DNA of 9,201 nucleotides from an uncultured Gammaproteobacteria bacterium (GCA_929200485.1 CAKMZU010000133.1:1-9201), one strand, 5' to 3'; positions 1-6,885 are shown, counted from the first letter of the stretch. Program-made: numbers and translations. Notes: generated from the sequence alone by a model not told the origin.

Positions 1-1
1 G

Positions 2-754
2 ACGCTTTATGTCGCGCAATTTGTTGATAAAATGACGCTTCAATGGATTCCATTGGTTGCAGGGCAGAATGGCTTAACTCCCGCTAATGGATTTCATACT
101 CAGGCAGATGTGTTAATTGAAACAAGGAGAGCTGCAAAAATTGTTGGCGGAACACCCATGGATCGTCCTGAGGATGTTGAGGTTAACCCAAAGACCGAGC
201 GAGTCTATGCGATGCTAACCAATAACAAAAAAAGGGTAGCAGTAAACCATGCAAATCCTCGGCTGAATAATAGATTTGGCCATATTCTCGAAATGATACC
301 CCCAAACGGCGATCACACAGCAGTTCGATTCGACTGGAATATTTTGATTATGGCGGGTAATCCAAAGGCACGCCATGGCGCAACCTATCATCCATCAATC
401 AACGAATCAGGCTGGTTTGCAAACCCTGATAATGTTGCTTTTGATCATAAGGGTGGTATGTGGGTAGCTACTGATGGTTGCGAGGGTTTTGGATTTTGCG
501 ATGGCCTTTGGCACGTTGAGACGGAAGGGCACTATAGAGGGTTGGCCAGGCATTTTCTAAGTTGCCCGAAAGGTGCTGAGTTATGTGGGCCTGAGTTTAC
601 CCCAGATGGAAATACGCTCTTTGTTTCGATTCAGCATCCAGGGGATAGCGATGGTTGCTCTAAAACCAACCCTTCAAGTCGATGGCCACATTTTGACAAG
701 AATTTACCACCGCTTCCCAGCGTGGTTGCCATTTCCAAATCTGATAATTATTAA
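2..754 (+). CDS. phoX: PhoX-family alkaline phosphatase (DUF839), C-terminal part, 5' end outside window
   Basis: The frame is open from base 2, so the Met at 32 is internal and the gene starts left of the window. Only the last 250 residues are visible; PhoX proteins are usually 600-700 residues. Recognisable family segments, numbered from base 2, are MDRPEDVEVNP (53-63), NPDNVAFDHKGGMWVATDG (141-159), FTPDGNTLFVSIQHPG (199-214) and SRWP followed by PSVVAI near the end. Members are Tat-exported, calcium/iron-dependent phosphomonoesterases of the periplasm or cell surface that release phosphate from organic phosphate, usually under phosphate starvation. The Tat signal and part of the metal site would be upstream and are not seen, so export and activity are inferred from family. 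The stop at 752-754 is followed within 40 bp by a hairpin and T-run. The gene converges on the BASS transporter. The family call is firm; activity as a phosphatase is less certain because several DUF839 proteins are uncharacterised. Confidence 0.88.
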   Translation, partial: TLYVAQFVDKMTLQWIPLVAGQNGLTPANGFHTQADVLIETRRAAKIVGGTPMDRPEDVEVNPKTERVYAMLTNNKKRVAVNHANPRLNNRFGHILEMIPPNGDHTAVRFDWNILIMAGNPKARHGATYHPSINESGWFANPDNVAFDHKGGMWVATDGCEGFGFCDGLWHVETEGHYRGLARHFLSCPKGAELCGPEFTPDGNTLFVSIQHPGDSDGCSKTNPSSRWPHFDKNLPPLPSVVAISKSDNY

Positions 755-1731
755 TCCAGTGCCTCTTCGATTGATTCATTATTGAGAGGCTTTTTTTTTC
801 CTTTACGAATTTTGTTTTTTTTGTCGTGAAACCCCTGAATCATTGGGAAAATAGTCACCGCATAGACATTTTGTAAAATACTAAAAATAGCGGGAGCAAC
901 GGCAGCGGCTGTAGAAAAGTGCTTTATCGCCAGAATTGTCGCTAATCCACTATTTTGCATTCCAACTTCAATTGCCAGTGTTTTTGCATTGCGCTTATCT
1001 AAACCTAGCATTCGAGATAGGGCGTAACCTAAAGTAAACCCCAAAATAATAAATAGACTAACAATGACAAATAGAATTGGAGCAAGGGTTTTTAGATTGC
1101 TATGGTTTAACGCAACAATGATTGCAACGATTACAGAGATTGCAACCAACGCAGCAAAAGGTAAAGCAGGCTGCACAATTTTTATGGGTTTGTTCAGCGG
1201 TTTTTGGAGAAGAATACCTAAGACAACCGGGATCAAACTCATTTTGATTAAATCAAAAAATACACCTGCTGTATCGACAGGAATCGATTGATGTAAAAAT
1301 AGATCAATTAATAACGGCATCGAAAATACTGAGATGAGGGTTGAGCAAGTTGTCATTGCCACGGATAAAGCCACGTTGCCTGAGCAAAGATAAGTGGCTA
1401 CATTGGAGGCGGTTCCACCAGGGGCCGTACCAACAAGAATTAATCCAATCAGTATGGGAAGGTCAACATCAAAAATTTTCGCCAATGAAAACCCGACAAT
1501 AGGCATAATCAAAAATTGGAGGCATACACCCAGTGCAATCCACCAAGGCTTAGTGATGGCTTTTATCATATCATCAACACTGATAGTCAGCCCCATGAGG
1601 AACATGATGGTAATGAGTAGCCAACTAATATTTGGTTTTAATAGACTAAAAAAATGAGGGAAAGCGTACCCTGCAAAGGCTGAAATGACGATAACGAAGG
1701 AGTAGATAAATGCTATGGTTTTGTCTGTCAT
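751..1731 (-). CDS. Bile acid:sodium symporter (BASS/SBF) family transporter
   Basis: A 326-residue polytopic inner-membrane protein of the family that couples uptake of organic anions to sodium; bacterial members take bile acids, pantoate or other organic acids, and the substrate here cannot be read from sequence. Family signatures, numbered from the chosen start, are FLMGLTI (44-50), GTAPGGTASNV (101-111) followed by YLCSGNVALSVAMT (114-127), and EVGMQNSG (255-262). The last two mark the crossover helices that hold the sodium sites. The frame opens with a TTG at 1839, but I chose the ATG at 1729-1731. It has AAAGG seven bases upstream and gives the usual family length, whereas the 36 extra residues look like neither a signal nor a helix. 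The cytoplasmic C-terminus is lysine-rich (HDKKNKIRKGKKK), partly because it is encoded across T-tracts, one of them the terminator of the convergent gene. The TAA stop overlaps the phoX-like stop. Confidence 0.9.
   Translation of the reverse strand: MTDKTIAFIYSFVIVISAFAGYAFPHFFSLLKPNISWLLITIMFLMGLTISVDDMIKAITKPWWIALGVCLQFLIMPIVGFSLAKIFDVDLPILIGLILVGTAPGGTASNVATYLCSGNVALSVAMTTCSTLISVFSMPLLIDLFLHQSIPVDTAGVFFDLIKMSLIPVVLGILLQKPLNKPIKIVQPALPFAALVAISVIVAIIVALNHSNLKTLAPILFVIVSLFIILGFTLGYALSRMLGLDKRNAKTLAIEVGMQNSGLATILAIKHFSTAAAVAPAIFSILQNVYAVTIFPMIQGFHDKKNKIRKGKKKPLNNESIEEALD
761..799 (+). terminator. Rho-independent terminator of the phoX-like gene
   Basis: GCCTCT (761-766) pairs with AGAGGC (785-790) around an 18-nt loop and is followed at once by nine T residues (791-799). 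It starts 7 bp after the phoX-like stop codon and is oriented for the plus strand. It lies wholly inside the last codons of the minus-strand transporter gene. The long loop makes it weaker than a classical terminator, but stem, T-tract and position agree. Confidence 0.7.
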
Positions 1732-1747
1732 AGTTAAGCCTTTGGTC

Positions 1748-1778
1748 GTTATACCCATTGAGACAATTAAAACGTCAA
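1748..1778 (-). promoter_or_regulatory. Possible promoter of the BASS transporter
   Basis: On the minus strand TTGACG (1773-1778) and TATAAC (1748-1753) each match five of six bases of the sigma-70 boxes. The 19-bp spacer is long, and the predicted start of transcription would fall at the ribosome binding site, leaving almost no leader. This is a weak candidate. If real, it supports the internal ATG at 1731 over the TTG at 1839. Confidence 0.2.
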
Positions 1779-1917
1779 AAGATGCAGAAATGCTTTGAAT
1801 AGTAACGTATTTTTTGGATATTGCGAATGACGTTTTCAATCACGCAGACTTGGTGTTGTTAAATTAAAATCATTTTTTATGCAAATCTGCCTAAAATAAA
1901 TTGAGATAGATTAACGT

Positions 1918-2037
1918 ATGATCAATAAAATCAAATGGAGAAAAGAGAATGGTTCCAGACAGGCACTGCTTGTTGTAGACAATGTTGATTTGATATTTAA
2001 GGAATTGTTGCGTTGTCACTCTTGGGCATTACAGTGA
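1918..2037 (+). CDS. Possible small ORF, 39 residues, unknown
   Basis: An ATG at 1918 opens 39 codons ending in TGA at 2035-2037. The start is basic (MINKIKWRKENGSRQ) and is followed by ALLVVDNVDLIFKELL, which could form a strand and a short amphipathic helix. No strong ribosome binding site precedes the ATG; only GAGAT lies within reach. A small hairpin, AGTGA (2033-2037) pairing with TCACT (2042-2046) and then a run of T, overlaps the stop and could end a short transcript. It may be a real small protein, a remnant of a decayed gene, or chance. I do not recognise it. Confidence 0.2.
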   Translation: MINKIKWRKENGSRQALLVVDNVDLIFKELLRCHSWALQ

Positions 2038-2185
2038 AATGTCACTTTTTGAAATAGACAATCTGAAAGCCTGATTTTATCTTGATTTAATCAGATGTTC
2101 CTTAGCGTTAACCGAGGAGTTTCTGCTCTTAATGAGCCATGTGTTCAATTGGAAAAAAATTTTCAAAAATTATGGAATCATAAAG

Positions 2186-2226
2186 TTACATAAAAAGTGC
2201 AATTAAAATACGCACTTTTTACGTAA
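2186..2226 (-). terminator. Long imperfect hairpin, likely terminator of the Kelch gene (possibly bidirectional)
   Basis: Arms 2186-2200 and 2212-2226 pair over 15 positions with a single A/C mismatch around an 11-nt loop. The inner stem is AAAAAGTGC with GCACTTTTT, so each strand carries a T-run at the end of the hairpin. It lies about 95 bp beyond the Kelch stop codon and no confident plus-strand gene ends here, so the minus-strand role is the more likely. The T-runs are part of the stem, which is typical of bidirectional terminators. Confidence 0.5.
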
Positions 2227-2289
2227 AATTTGTATATAAGCTGATCAGGATATGGATAATGTATTTCATTATTCTTACGTGCAGCTTGG

Positions 2290-2319
2290 TTTAATCCAAT
2301 ACAGCTTAATCCAATACAG
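2290..2319. repeat. Two tandem copies of a 15-bp unit next to the Kelch stop codon
   Basis: TTTAATCCAATACAG (2290-2304) is followed directly by CTTAATCCAATACAG (2305-2319), differing only in the first base. The Kelch stop codon begins one base later, and CTAATC at 2321-2326 resembles part of the unit. This looks like a local slippage duplication in the 3' untranslated region. Two copies are too few to call a functional array. Confidence 0.8.
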
Positions 2320-2320
2320 T

Positions 2321-3958
2321 CTAATCAAAGGGGAAAGATCCCGCCTGCCTTTTTTCGAAAACCTTACCGTCTTTTGAACGCCAGACATCCTGAAAAGTGG
2401 TCTGATCATTATAGCCGCCAATGATGTAAAGCCATTCACCCTTTGTCAGCATTTGATGACCCGCCCGGGCAGAAAATGAAGGCGCTTCAGTCACTAACTC
2501 CCATTGGACTCCATCAGCGGATTTCCATATGTCATTGTAATAGGATTTTTCGTTATTCCCGCTGAATCCGCCTGAAAGATATAACGTTTCCTTAAACACG
2601 GTTAATTGATGCTTGAAGCGAGCATCAAATTGAGCGCTTCCTGTAAGTGCATTAAAGTTTTCCCCGTCGGTCGATGACCAAACATCATTTAGATAGCGTC
2701 GAGAAGTATCCGCACCTTCCATCCCGCCCGTTAAGTATATTGTATCGTTGAAGGCAGTCGCTGCAGATGCACAGCGTTTCGAGAATGCAGTGCTTTCTGT
2801 GACTTTGGTCCAATCTGTTCCATTTTGCGTCCGCCAGACATCATTATAAGAGTTGCAACCATTTTCTTCAGTCCAGCCAGTCATCAAATACAGTGTTTCA
2901 TTTACATTGACCATTTGGTGACTGTCTCGTGGCGGAAAAGGCGCTTGTTCAATGAGCTGAGTAAAACTTTCACCATCTTCTGTTTCCCAAACATCTTGCA
3001 GTGCTTTGTCATTTTCATTCCAGCCACCGGTTAAAATGAGCTTATTATCAAGAACACTTAGGCCATGGTTTTCTCGCCCGCTGAATTCTGCGTCATTAAG
3101 CACTTCGGTCCATAGGCTGCCGTCAGATGAAGACCAGACATCATTGAGATAGCTTTCATTATCACCGCTTCCTGTACGCCCGCCAATGACCCAGATCTTG
3201 TTATTGAACACGATTGCACGATGATATTTTCGCGCTGAGAAAATCTTTTTGTCGATAAATGAAGCGACGTTACTATGTGTATTATCGTCAACACTAATCT
3301 GGAATCGGGTATCAGTGGTTATGGTAATTTCATCCAGCGGTGTTTCCTGATTAGGTTTAATAGTGATTTTGGTGTTTTGTTCACAATCTGCTGGCAAACA
3401 GTCTTGTTCATCGCTAACGGTAAGTGTTAAGTCGCTGTTATCATCGGAATAAATGGTCATTTTGCTGCTGTCATCAGTGATCCATAATACAAAGTGAAGC
3501 TCTGATGTTAAGACCGTGAGGGTAATACTGTCTGATGCATCACCTGCTTGAGCAACAATGCTAACCTCACCTGGTTGTTTTAATGTTAGCCTGCCGTTAC
3601 TACTGACTTCTGCTATATCGGTATCACTACTTTCAAATACCAGATCATCGTCTGTTTCGCTGGTTGTATCATCTTCATAGGTAATTTCAACCGAAACCAT
3701 GGCATCCTGATCAACAAACAGTTTAGTCTCATCTATAGATAAAGTCAGACTGCTAATAGCAAGGGTTGATAGACCGGATGAATCCTCAGTATCATCGCTA
3801 ATACTTAGCCCATCGCCGTCAATCCCACTTTCTTTTTGACTTTCTTCAATGTTTTCTTTGTTGTTATCTGTGGTTTTTTCTGTCGGGGTGCAGGCCGTTA
3901 TAAACAATGCAATAAGCAGAATGTTGAAAATCGCCAGTGTTTTTTGGTGTGAAAGCAT
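2321..3958 (-). CDS. Kelch-repeat lipoprotein with bacterial Ig-like (Big_2) domain
   Basis: A 545-residue secreted lipoprotein of unknown role. Residues 1-22 are a signal peptide with lipobox ITAC and lipidated Cys23; Thr at +2 favours the outer membrane. Residues 24-66 are an acidic Asp/Glu/Ser-rich linker. Residues 68-150 resemble an Ig-like group 2 domain (VSVEITYEDDTTS, GRLTLKQPGEVSIVAQAGD). Residues 151-235 are beta-rich with a short Cys187-Cys192 loop. Residues 244-545 form six repeats of about 50 residues, each with a core strand ending in GG (259, 311, 411, 463, 514; TG at 360 in repeat 3) and a motif of the type NDVWxSxDGxxW (272, 321, 372, 424, 475, 523). That is the pattern of a six-bladed Kelch beta-propeller. 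No catalytic residues of galactose oxidase or sialate mutarotase were recognised, so surface binding or scaffolding is an inference. The ATG at 3956-3958 has only a weak GGA upstream, but it places the signal peptide correctly. The gene appears monocistronic. Confidence 0.85.
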   Translation of the reverse strand: MLSHQKTLAIFNILLIALFITACTPTEKTTDNNKENIEESQKESGIDGDGLSISDDTEDSSGLSTLAISSLTLSIDETKLFVDQDAMVSVEITYEDDTTSETDDDLVFESSDTDIAEVSSNGRLTLKQPGEVSIVAQAGDASDSITLTVLTSELHFVLWITDDSSKMTIYSDDNSDLTLTVSDEQDCLPADCEQNTKITIKPNQETPLDEITITTDTRFQISVDDNTHSNVASFIDKKIFSARKYHRAIVFNNKIWVIGGRTGSGDNESYLNDVWSSSDGSLWTEVLNDAEFSGRENHGLSVLDNKLILTGGWNENDKALQDVWETEDGESFTQLIEQAPFPPRDSHQMVNVNETLYLMTGWTEENGCNSYNDVWRTQNGTDWTKVTESTAFSKRCASAATAFNDTIYLTGGMEGADTSRRYLNDVWSSTDGENFNALTGSAQFDARFKHQLTVFKETLYLSGGFSGNNEKSYYNDIWKSADGVQWELVTEAPSFSARAGHQMLTKGEWLYIIGGYNDQTTFQDVWRSKDGKVFEKRQAGSFPFD

Positions 3959-3999
3959 TCTGTCGTCCGTGTCTAGTCAGTTGCCATTCAAAGCCACTT

Positions 4000-4027
4000 A
4001 ATATATCCAGAAGGGCCATTCGATTAA
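4000..4027 (-). promoter_or_regulatory. Weak candidate promoter of the Kelch lipoprotein gene
   Basis: On the minus strand TATATT (4000-4005) matches five of six -10 bases. TTAATC (4022-4027), 16 bp upstream, matches only three of six -35 bases. The position, about 40 bp before the start codon, is sensible. The poor -35 box suggests activator dependence or a chance match. Confidence 0.2.
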
Positions 4028-4203
4028 GTAGTGTTCTTTTCGATACGTTTATTTAATGCGTACCATGTTTTCAAATATAGCCTTTTTTTTTATTTTGGCC
4101 TGTTTTGCTTATATTTGGTTCGGTGGCTGAAAACTTATCTAAGCCATGGAGGTCAAATAGCCTATCTAGTCGCCTAAAGTCTTTCAGTGAGGAAAAATAA
4201 AGC

Positions 4204-4713
4204 ATGTCGATAGGTGAAATGCCATTCAGCCAAGAGGATTTTGAATGGCTTAAATTGATGATAGGAGAGTTCACTTGTGAAGTGGTTAATCAGCATGAGG
4301 AGGCTCAAGAGTCTATTGCGCGACTAAATGGCGCTAGTTTTTCAAGTCAGTTTATTTTCAATCATCATTTTGTCGAACGGAGATTTGAGGGAAAGCATTC
4401 AACACAAACACCTGAAATCGTATTGGGCAGAGGGTATTTGGGCTATAACACCGCAATGGAGTGTTTCGAAGGGTTTTGGATAGATACATTAAAAGGATCA
4501 ATGGCTTTTGATCGAGGACAGCGATTGGGTAATCAACTGATCATGGAGAAGGTTATAACACCGGATTTTAAACCATTACCTAATACGCAAAGCTATGTTA
4601 AAACGGTAACAGATTTAACCAATGCTGATGAGTTTTCAATGGGGTTCTTTATCAAAGATAAGGGCGATAAAGAAATGAATATGTTTACTTTAGCCTTTAA
4701 GCGTTTTGATTAA
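4204..4713 (+). CDS. DUF1579-like protein, unknown function
   Basis: A 169-residue protein with no signal peptide or membrane segment, so probably cytoplasmic. It follows the pattern of DUF1579, a small beta-barrel, lipocalin-like family of unknown function. The N-terminal segment WLKLMIGEFTCEV (15-27) replaces the usual leucine-glycine-tryptophan opening, and the family core appears as GRGYLGYN (75-82) and FWIDTLKGSM (91-100). The C-terminal strand FTLAFKRFD (161-169) would close the barrel. The ATG at 4204 is preceded by TGAGGA (4188-4193), at a slightly long but workable spacing. The gene stands alone between the divergent Kelch gene and a convergent orphan gene whose stop lies 5 bp away; no terminator was found between them. 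The family assignment rests on motif pattern only. The ligand, if any, is unknown. Confidence 0.7.
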   Translation: MSIGEMPFSQEDFEWLKLMIGEFTCEVVNQHEEAQESIARLNGASFSSQFIFNHHFVERRFEGKHSTQTPEIVLGRGYLGYNTAMECFEGFWIDTLKGSMAFDRGQRLGNQLIMEKVITPDFKPLPNTQSYVKTVTDLTNADEFSMGFFIKDKGDKEMNMFTLAFKRFD

Positions 4714-4718
4714 AAATC

Positions 4719-5168
4719 CTAGCTATTATTTCTTCTTTGGGCTGTTTTTCTTTCCCAAGAGGCTGTTTCATTGTCATGGTTATAAGGGTGATCGATATAT
4801 AAGGCCCCTAATAATTGTGCAAGACCTGCTACCGCAGCGCCTGCGTTAATCCAAGCTATACCTTCGGCGTAAGCCTCCCAAACCCCTTCCTCTTTATCAG
4901 GTATAAGGAGACAGAGGGCTCCACCTAACTGATAACATGCAAATGAGCGGGCTAATTGTTTTAAACCATCTTTCACACCATCATAAGCTGGAAGACCTCT
5001 GCGGATATATTTATTTTGTTCACCTTGCGCGAAAACAAAGCCGTTAATGGAGCCTAAAATGTAGCAAAAAGGGTACAGATAATTTGGCAAAGCTTCACAC
5101 CGGCAAAAAGTAAAGCAAAGAGATAGCCCTAAAATAGCGGTAGTTATTTTGTGGTTGCAAAAGCGCAT
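4719..5168 (-). CDS. Unrecognised cysteine-rich exported or membrane protein
   Basis: I do not recognise this 149-residue product. The N-terminus looks like a secretion signal: basic residues (Arg2, Lys7), a hydrophobic core (8-23), and a possible cleavage site after CEA at residue 26. Further apolar stretches lie at about 30-48, 76-89 and 103-125, the last rich in Ala and Gly, so it may instead be a small multi-span inner-membrane protein. Seven cysteines (4, 18, 22, 24, 35, 78, 86) are many for this length. The tail (126-149) is polar and basic. The ATG at 5166-5168 lacks a clear ribosome binding site. A plausible promoter sits just upstream. The frame overlaps no other gene and is isolated between a convergent gene and the dehydrogenase terminator. 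Real coding is likely but not proven. Confidence 0.55.
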   Translation of the reverse strand: MRFCNHKITTAILGLSLCFTFCRCEALPNYLYPFCYILGSINGFVFAQGEQNKYIRRGLPAYDGVKDGLKQLARSFACYQLGGALCLLIPDKEEGVWEAYAEGIAWINAGAAVAGLAQLLGALYIDHPYNHDNETASWERKTAQRRNNS

Positions 5169-5191
5169 TTAGAAAATTGACCATCTAACTA

Positions 5192-5221
5192 ATCATAACG
5201 AGTATGACAATTAAAGTTGAA
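5192..5221 (-). promoter_or_regulatory. Candidate promoter of the 149-residue orphan gene
   Basis: On the minus strand TATGAT (5192-5197) is a good -10 box. TTCAAC (5216-5221), 18 bp upstream, is a moderate -35 box. Transcription would begin around 5185, giving a leader of roughly 17 nt before the ATG at 5168. This gives the orphan ORF some support as a real gene. Confidence 0.3.
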
Positions 5222-5320
5222 TGTTGGTTCAATATTGCTAAATGTCTTCAGTCGATGTTCTTGCTTGGTGATACCTGCGTTAAAAGTAAAAAGAAGTTAT
5301 TCTAAAAATGAAGCGAAAGG

Positions 5321-5358
5321 TGGAAAAGTTTCGTAATGTTGATTAAGAAACTTTTCCA
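5321..5358 (-). terminator. Perfect 12-bp hairpin after the aldehyde dehydrogenase gene
   Basis: TGGAAAAGTTTC (5321-5332) and GAAACTTTTCCA (5347-5358) are perfectly complementary around a 14-nt loop. The hairpin begins 12 bp after the dehydrogenase stop codon, as expected for the 3' end of the moeA-dehydrogenase transcript. No proper T-run follows on either strand; the minus strand continues CCTTTCG. It may therefore be a poor intrinsic terminator, a Rho-assisted end, or a structure that protects the mRNA 3' end. Confidence 0.5.
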
Positions 5359-5370
5359 GGGTTTGGGAGG

Positions 5371-6852
5371 TTATTTTTTTGGCCGTTTCAACATGAATTC
5401 TAATGTTTTTTCCGTCTTATCTGAATAAGGGGGAATGACACCCGTGTATTTCATCATGTAGATTTTCTTGGATTGGCTAAAGATTGATTTAGCATGACTA
5501 AAGGTTTTAAAGCCTTCAAATCCATGATAGTTACCCATGCCTGATGGGCCAATGCCACCAAATGGGATATCTTCAACGCCTGCGTGGGCGATAACATCAT
5601 TGACAGCCACACCTCCAGAGGTTGTGCGGTTTAATACTTCTGCCTGTTCACCCGCATCATCACCAAAATAATACAAGGATAACGGACGGGGATTGGCATT
5701 AATGTAGTTAATGGCATCATCAATGTTTTTATAGGTTTTAATAGAGATAACTGGCCCAAAGATTTCTTCCTGCATGGCGCGTAAATCATCCGATGGATTC
5801 ACGATCATGGTCAGTGGGATTTTATGGGTGGTGGTCTGGGTATTAAAATCTTCTTTTGCCGGGTTGATGATCCTGACATCTGCACCTTTTTCCTGTGCAT
5901 CTTCAATGATACCCATGATGCGGTCGTAGTGCTTACGATTAACGACGGAAGTATAGTCATCGTTATTTAGCATGGTTGGGAACATTTCTTTGATATGCAT
6001 CTCAGCCAGCTTAGTAAATAACTCAAGCTGTTCTTCTGGAACAAATACATAGTCAGGTGAGATACAAACCTGGCCGCAGTTAAGTGCTTTACCGGTGAAA
6101 ATACGTAATACCGCTTCTTTTACATCAGCGGATCGAGAGAGTACAACCGGTGACTTACCGCCTAATTCAAGGGTCACTGGTGTGAGATTTTCAGCTGCAC
6201 CCCTTAAAATGTATTTGCCAACACTGGTTGCGCCAGTAAAGATGATATGGTCTAAAGGCAAGGAAGAAAAAGCTTCGCCGACTTCAGGGCCACCTGTGAT
6301 GCCTACCACTTCAGTCTCATCAAAGTATTTGGCGAATAGCTGTTTTAGCAGCTCAGAAGTCTTTGGTGTGATTTCGGTCAATTTCACCATGCAGCGATTA
6401 CCTGCAGCTAAAATACCGATTAGTGGTGTGCAAGCAACAAAAACAGGGAAGTTCCAGGTGGTGATATTACCAACGACGCCTTTTGGCTGGTACTGGATTT
6501 TTGATTTTGCACCGATTAAGCCTAGAGGGAAAGGCGACTGGCGCTTTTCATCTTTCATCCATTTTTTCAGGTGTTTTTTGGTGTGTTTGAGCGCTTCAAA
6601 GCTACCATAGAAATCGGCAATCTTTGATTGGTGTAGTGATCTGTGACCAAAATCTTCTTTTAAGGCTTCACACAGAATATCAATATTATCGTAAAGCAAA
6701 CTTTCTAACCGGTTGAGTCTGTCTAAACGACGCTCATAACTGACAAACCCTTCTTTCTCAAAAGAAGCCCGTTGTTTTGCAAGAATCGCAAGAAGATCTT
6801 CTTTAGTCATGGGCGCTTGTTCATTTGCTTTGTCTTGAAGCTTAATATCCAT
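5371..6852 (-). CDS. calB: Aldehyde dehydrogenase, coniferyl-aldehyde-dehydrogenase type
   Basis: A 493-residue cytoplasmic NAD(P)-dependent aldehyde dehydrogenase that oxidises aldehydes to carboxylic acids. Key family residues are present: Asn134 in TTWNFP, Lys157 in VKLTE, the cofactor-binding FTGATSVGK (205-213), general base Glu229 in ELGGKSP, catalytic Cys263 in GQVCISPD, and EEIFGP (362-367). The shorter class-3-like architecture, the TWNFP and GQVCISPDYVFVP segments, and the C-terminal HAGVEDIPFGGIGPSGMGNYHG match proteins annotated as coniferyl aldehyde dehydrogenase. True substrates in such bacteria may be other aromatic or aliphatic aldehydes, and no lignin-degradation genes are adjacent. 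The ATG at 6850-6852 has a weak AAAGA; the alternative Met15 has no ribosome binding site. The gene follows moeA in the same direction after 33 bp, so the two are probably cotranscribed. The enzyme family is certain; the substrate class is inferred. Confidence 0.9.
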   Translation of the reverse strand: MDIKLQDKANEQAPMTKEDLLAILAKQRASFEKEGFVSYERRLDRLNRLESLLYDNIDILCEALKEDFGHRSLHQSKIADFYGSFEALKHTKKHLKKWMKDEKRQSPFPLGLIGAKSKIQYQPKGVVGNITTWNFPVFVACTPLIGILAAGNRCMVKLTEITPKTSELLKQLFAKYFDETEVVGITGGPEVGEAFSSLPLDHIIFTGATSVGKYILRGAAENLTPVTLELGGKSPVVLSRSADVKEAVLRIFTGKALNCGQVCISPDYVFVPEEQLELFTKLAEMHIKEMFPTMLNNDDYTSVVNRKHYDRIMGIIEDAQEKGADVRIINPAKEDFNTQTTTHKIPLTMIVNPSDDLRAMQEEIFGPVISIKTYKNIDDAINYINANPRPLSLYYFGDDAGEQAEVLNRTTSGGVAVNDVIAHAGVEDIPFGGIGPSGMGNYHGFEGFKTFSHAKSIFSQSKKIYMMKYTGVIPPYSDKTEKTLEFMLKRPKK

Positions 6853-6885
6853 AATGTCTTTATTATTATCGTTGGGAGCAAACGG

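Larger units (their letters stand above)
1732..2320. other. AT-rich intergenic region of 589 bp without a confident gene
   Basis: This gap separates the starts of the transporter transcript from the 3' end of the Kelch lipoprotein gene. It contains the possible transporter promoter, a 39-codon ORF (1918-2037, +), a 24-codon ORF (2132-2206, +) with GAGGAG 12 bp upstream at 2114-2119, a long imperfect hairpin (2186-2226), and a 15-bp tandem repeat (2290-2319). Both small ORFs are of uncertain reality. No tRNA fold, mobile-element end or known riboswitch was recognised. Confidence 0.5.

Noticed and set aside
1732..1839. A 36-residue N-terminal extension of the BASS transporter from a TTG codon
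   Set aside because: The internal ATG at 1731 has AAAGG at proper spacing and gives the normal family length. The extension is not signal-like, and a candidate promoter lies inside it.
1972..1983. LVVDN segment read as a response-regulator fragment
   Set aside because: The resemblance covers only a few residues; nothing else of a receiver domain follows in any frame.
2321..3958. Kelch protein as galactose oxidase or sialate mutarotase
   Set aside because: The active-site residues and sequence context of those enzymes were not recognised; only the propeller fold is supported.
4071..4274. 67-codon minus-strand frame over the start of the DUF1579-like gene
   Set aside because: It overlaps the 5' end of a better supported gene and the intergenic spacer, has no recognisable motif, and part of it is low-complexity T-tract translation.
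6095..6610. 171-codon plus-strand frame
   Set aside because: It is fully antisense to the aldehyde dehydrogenase across its catalytic region, and its product resembles no protein family.
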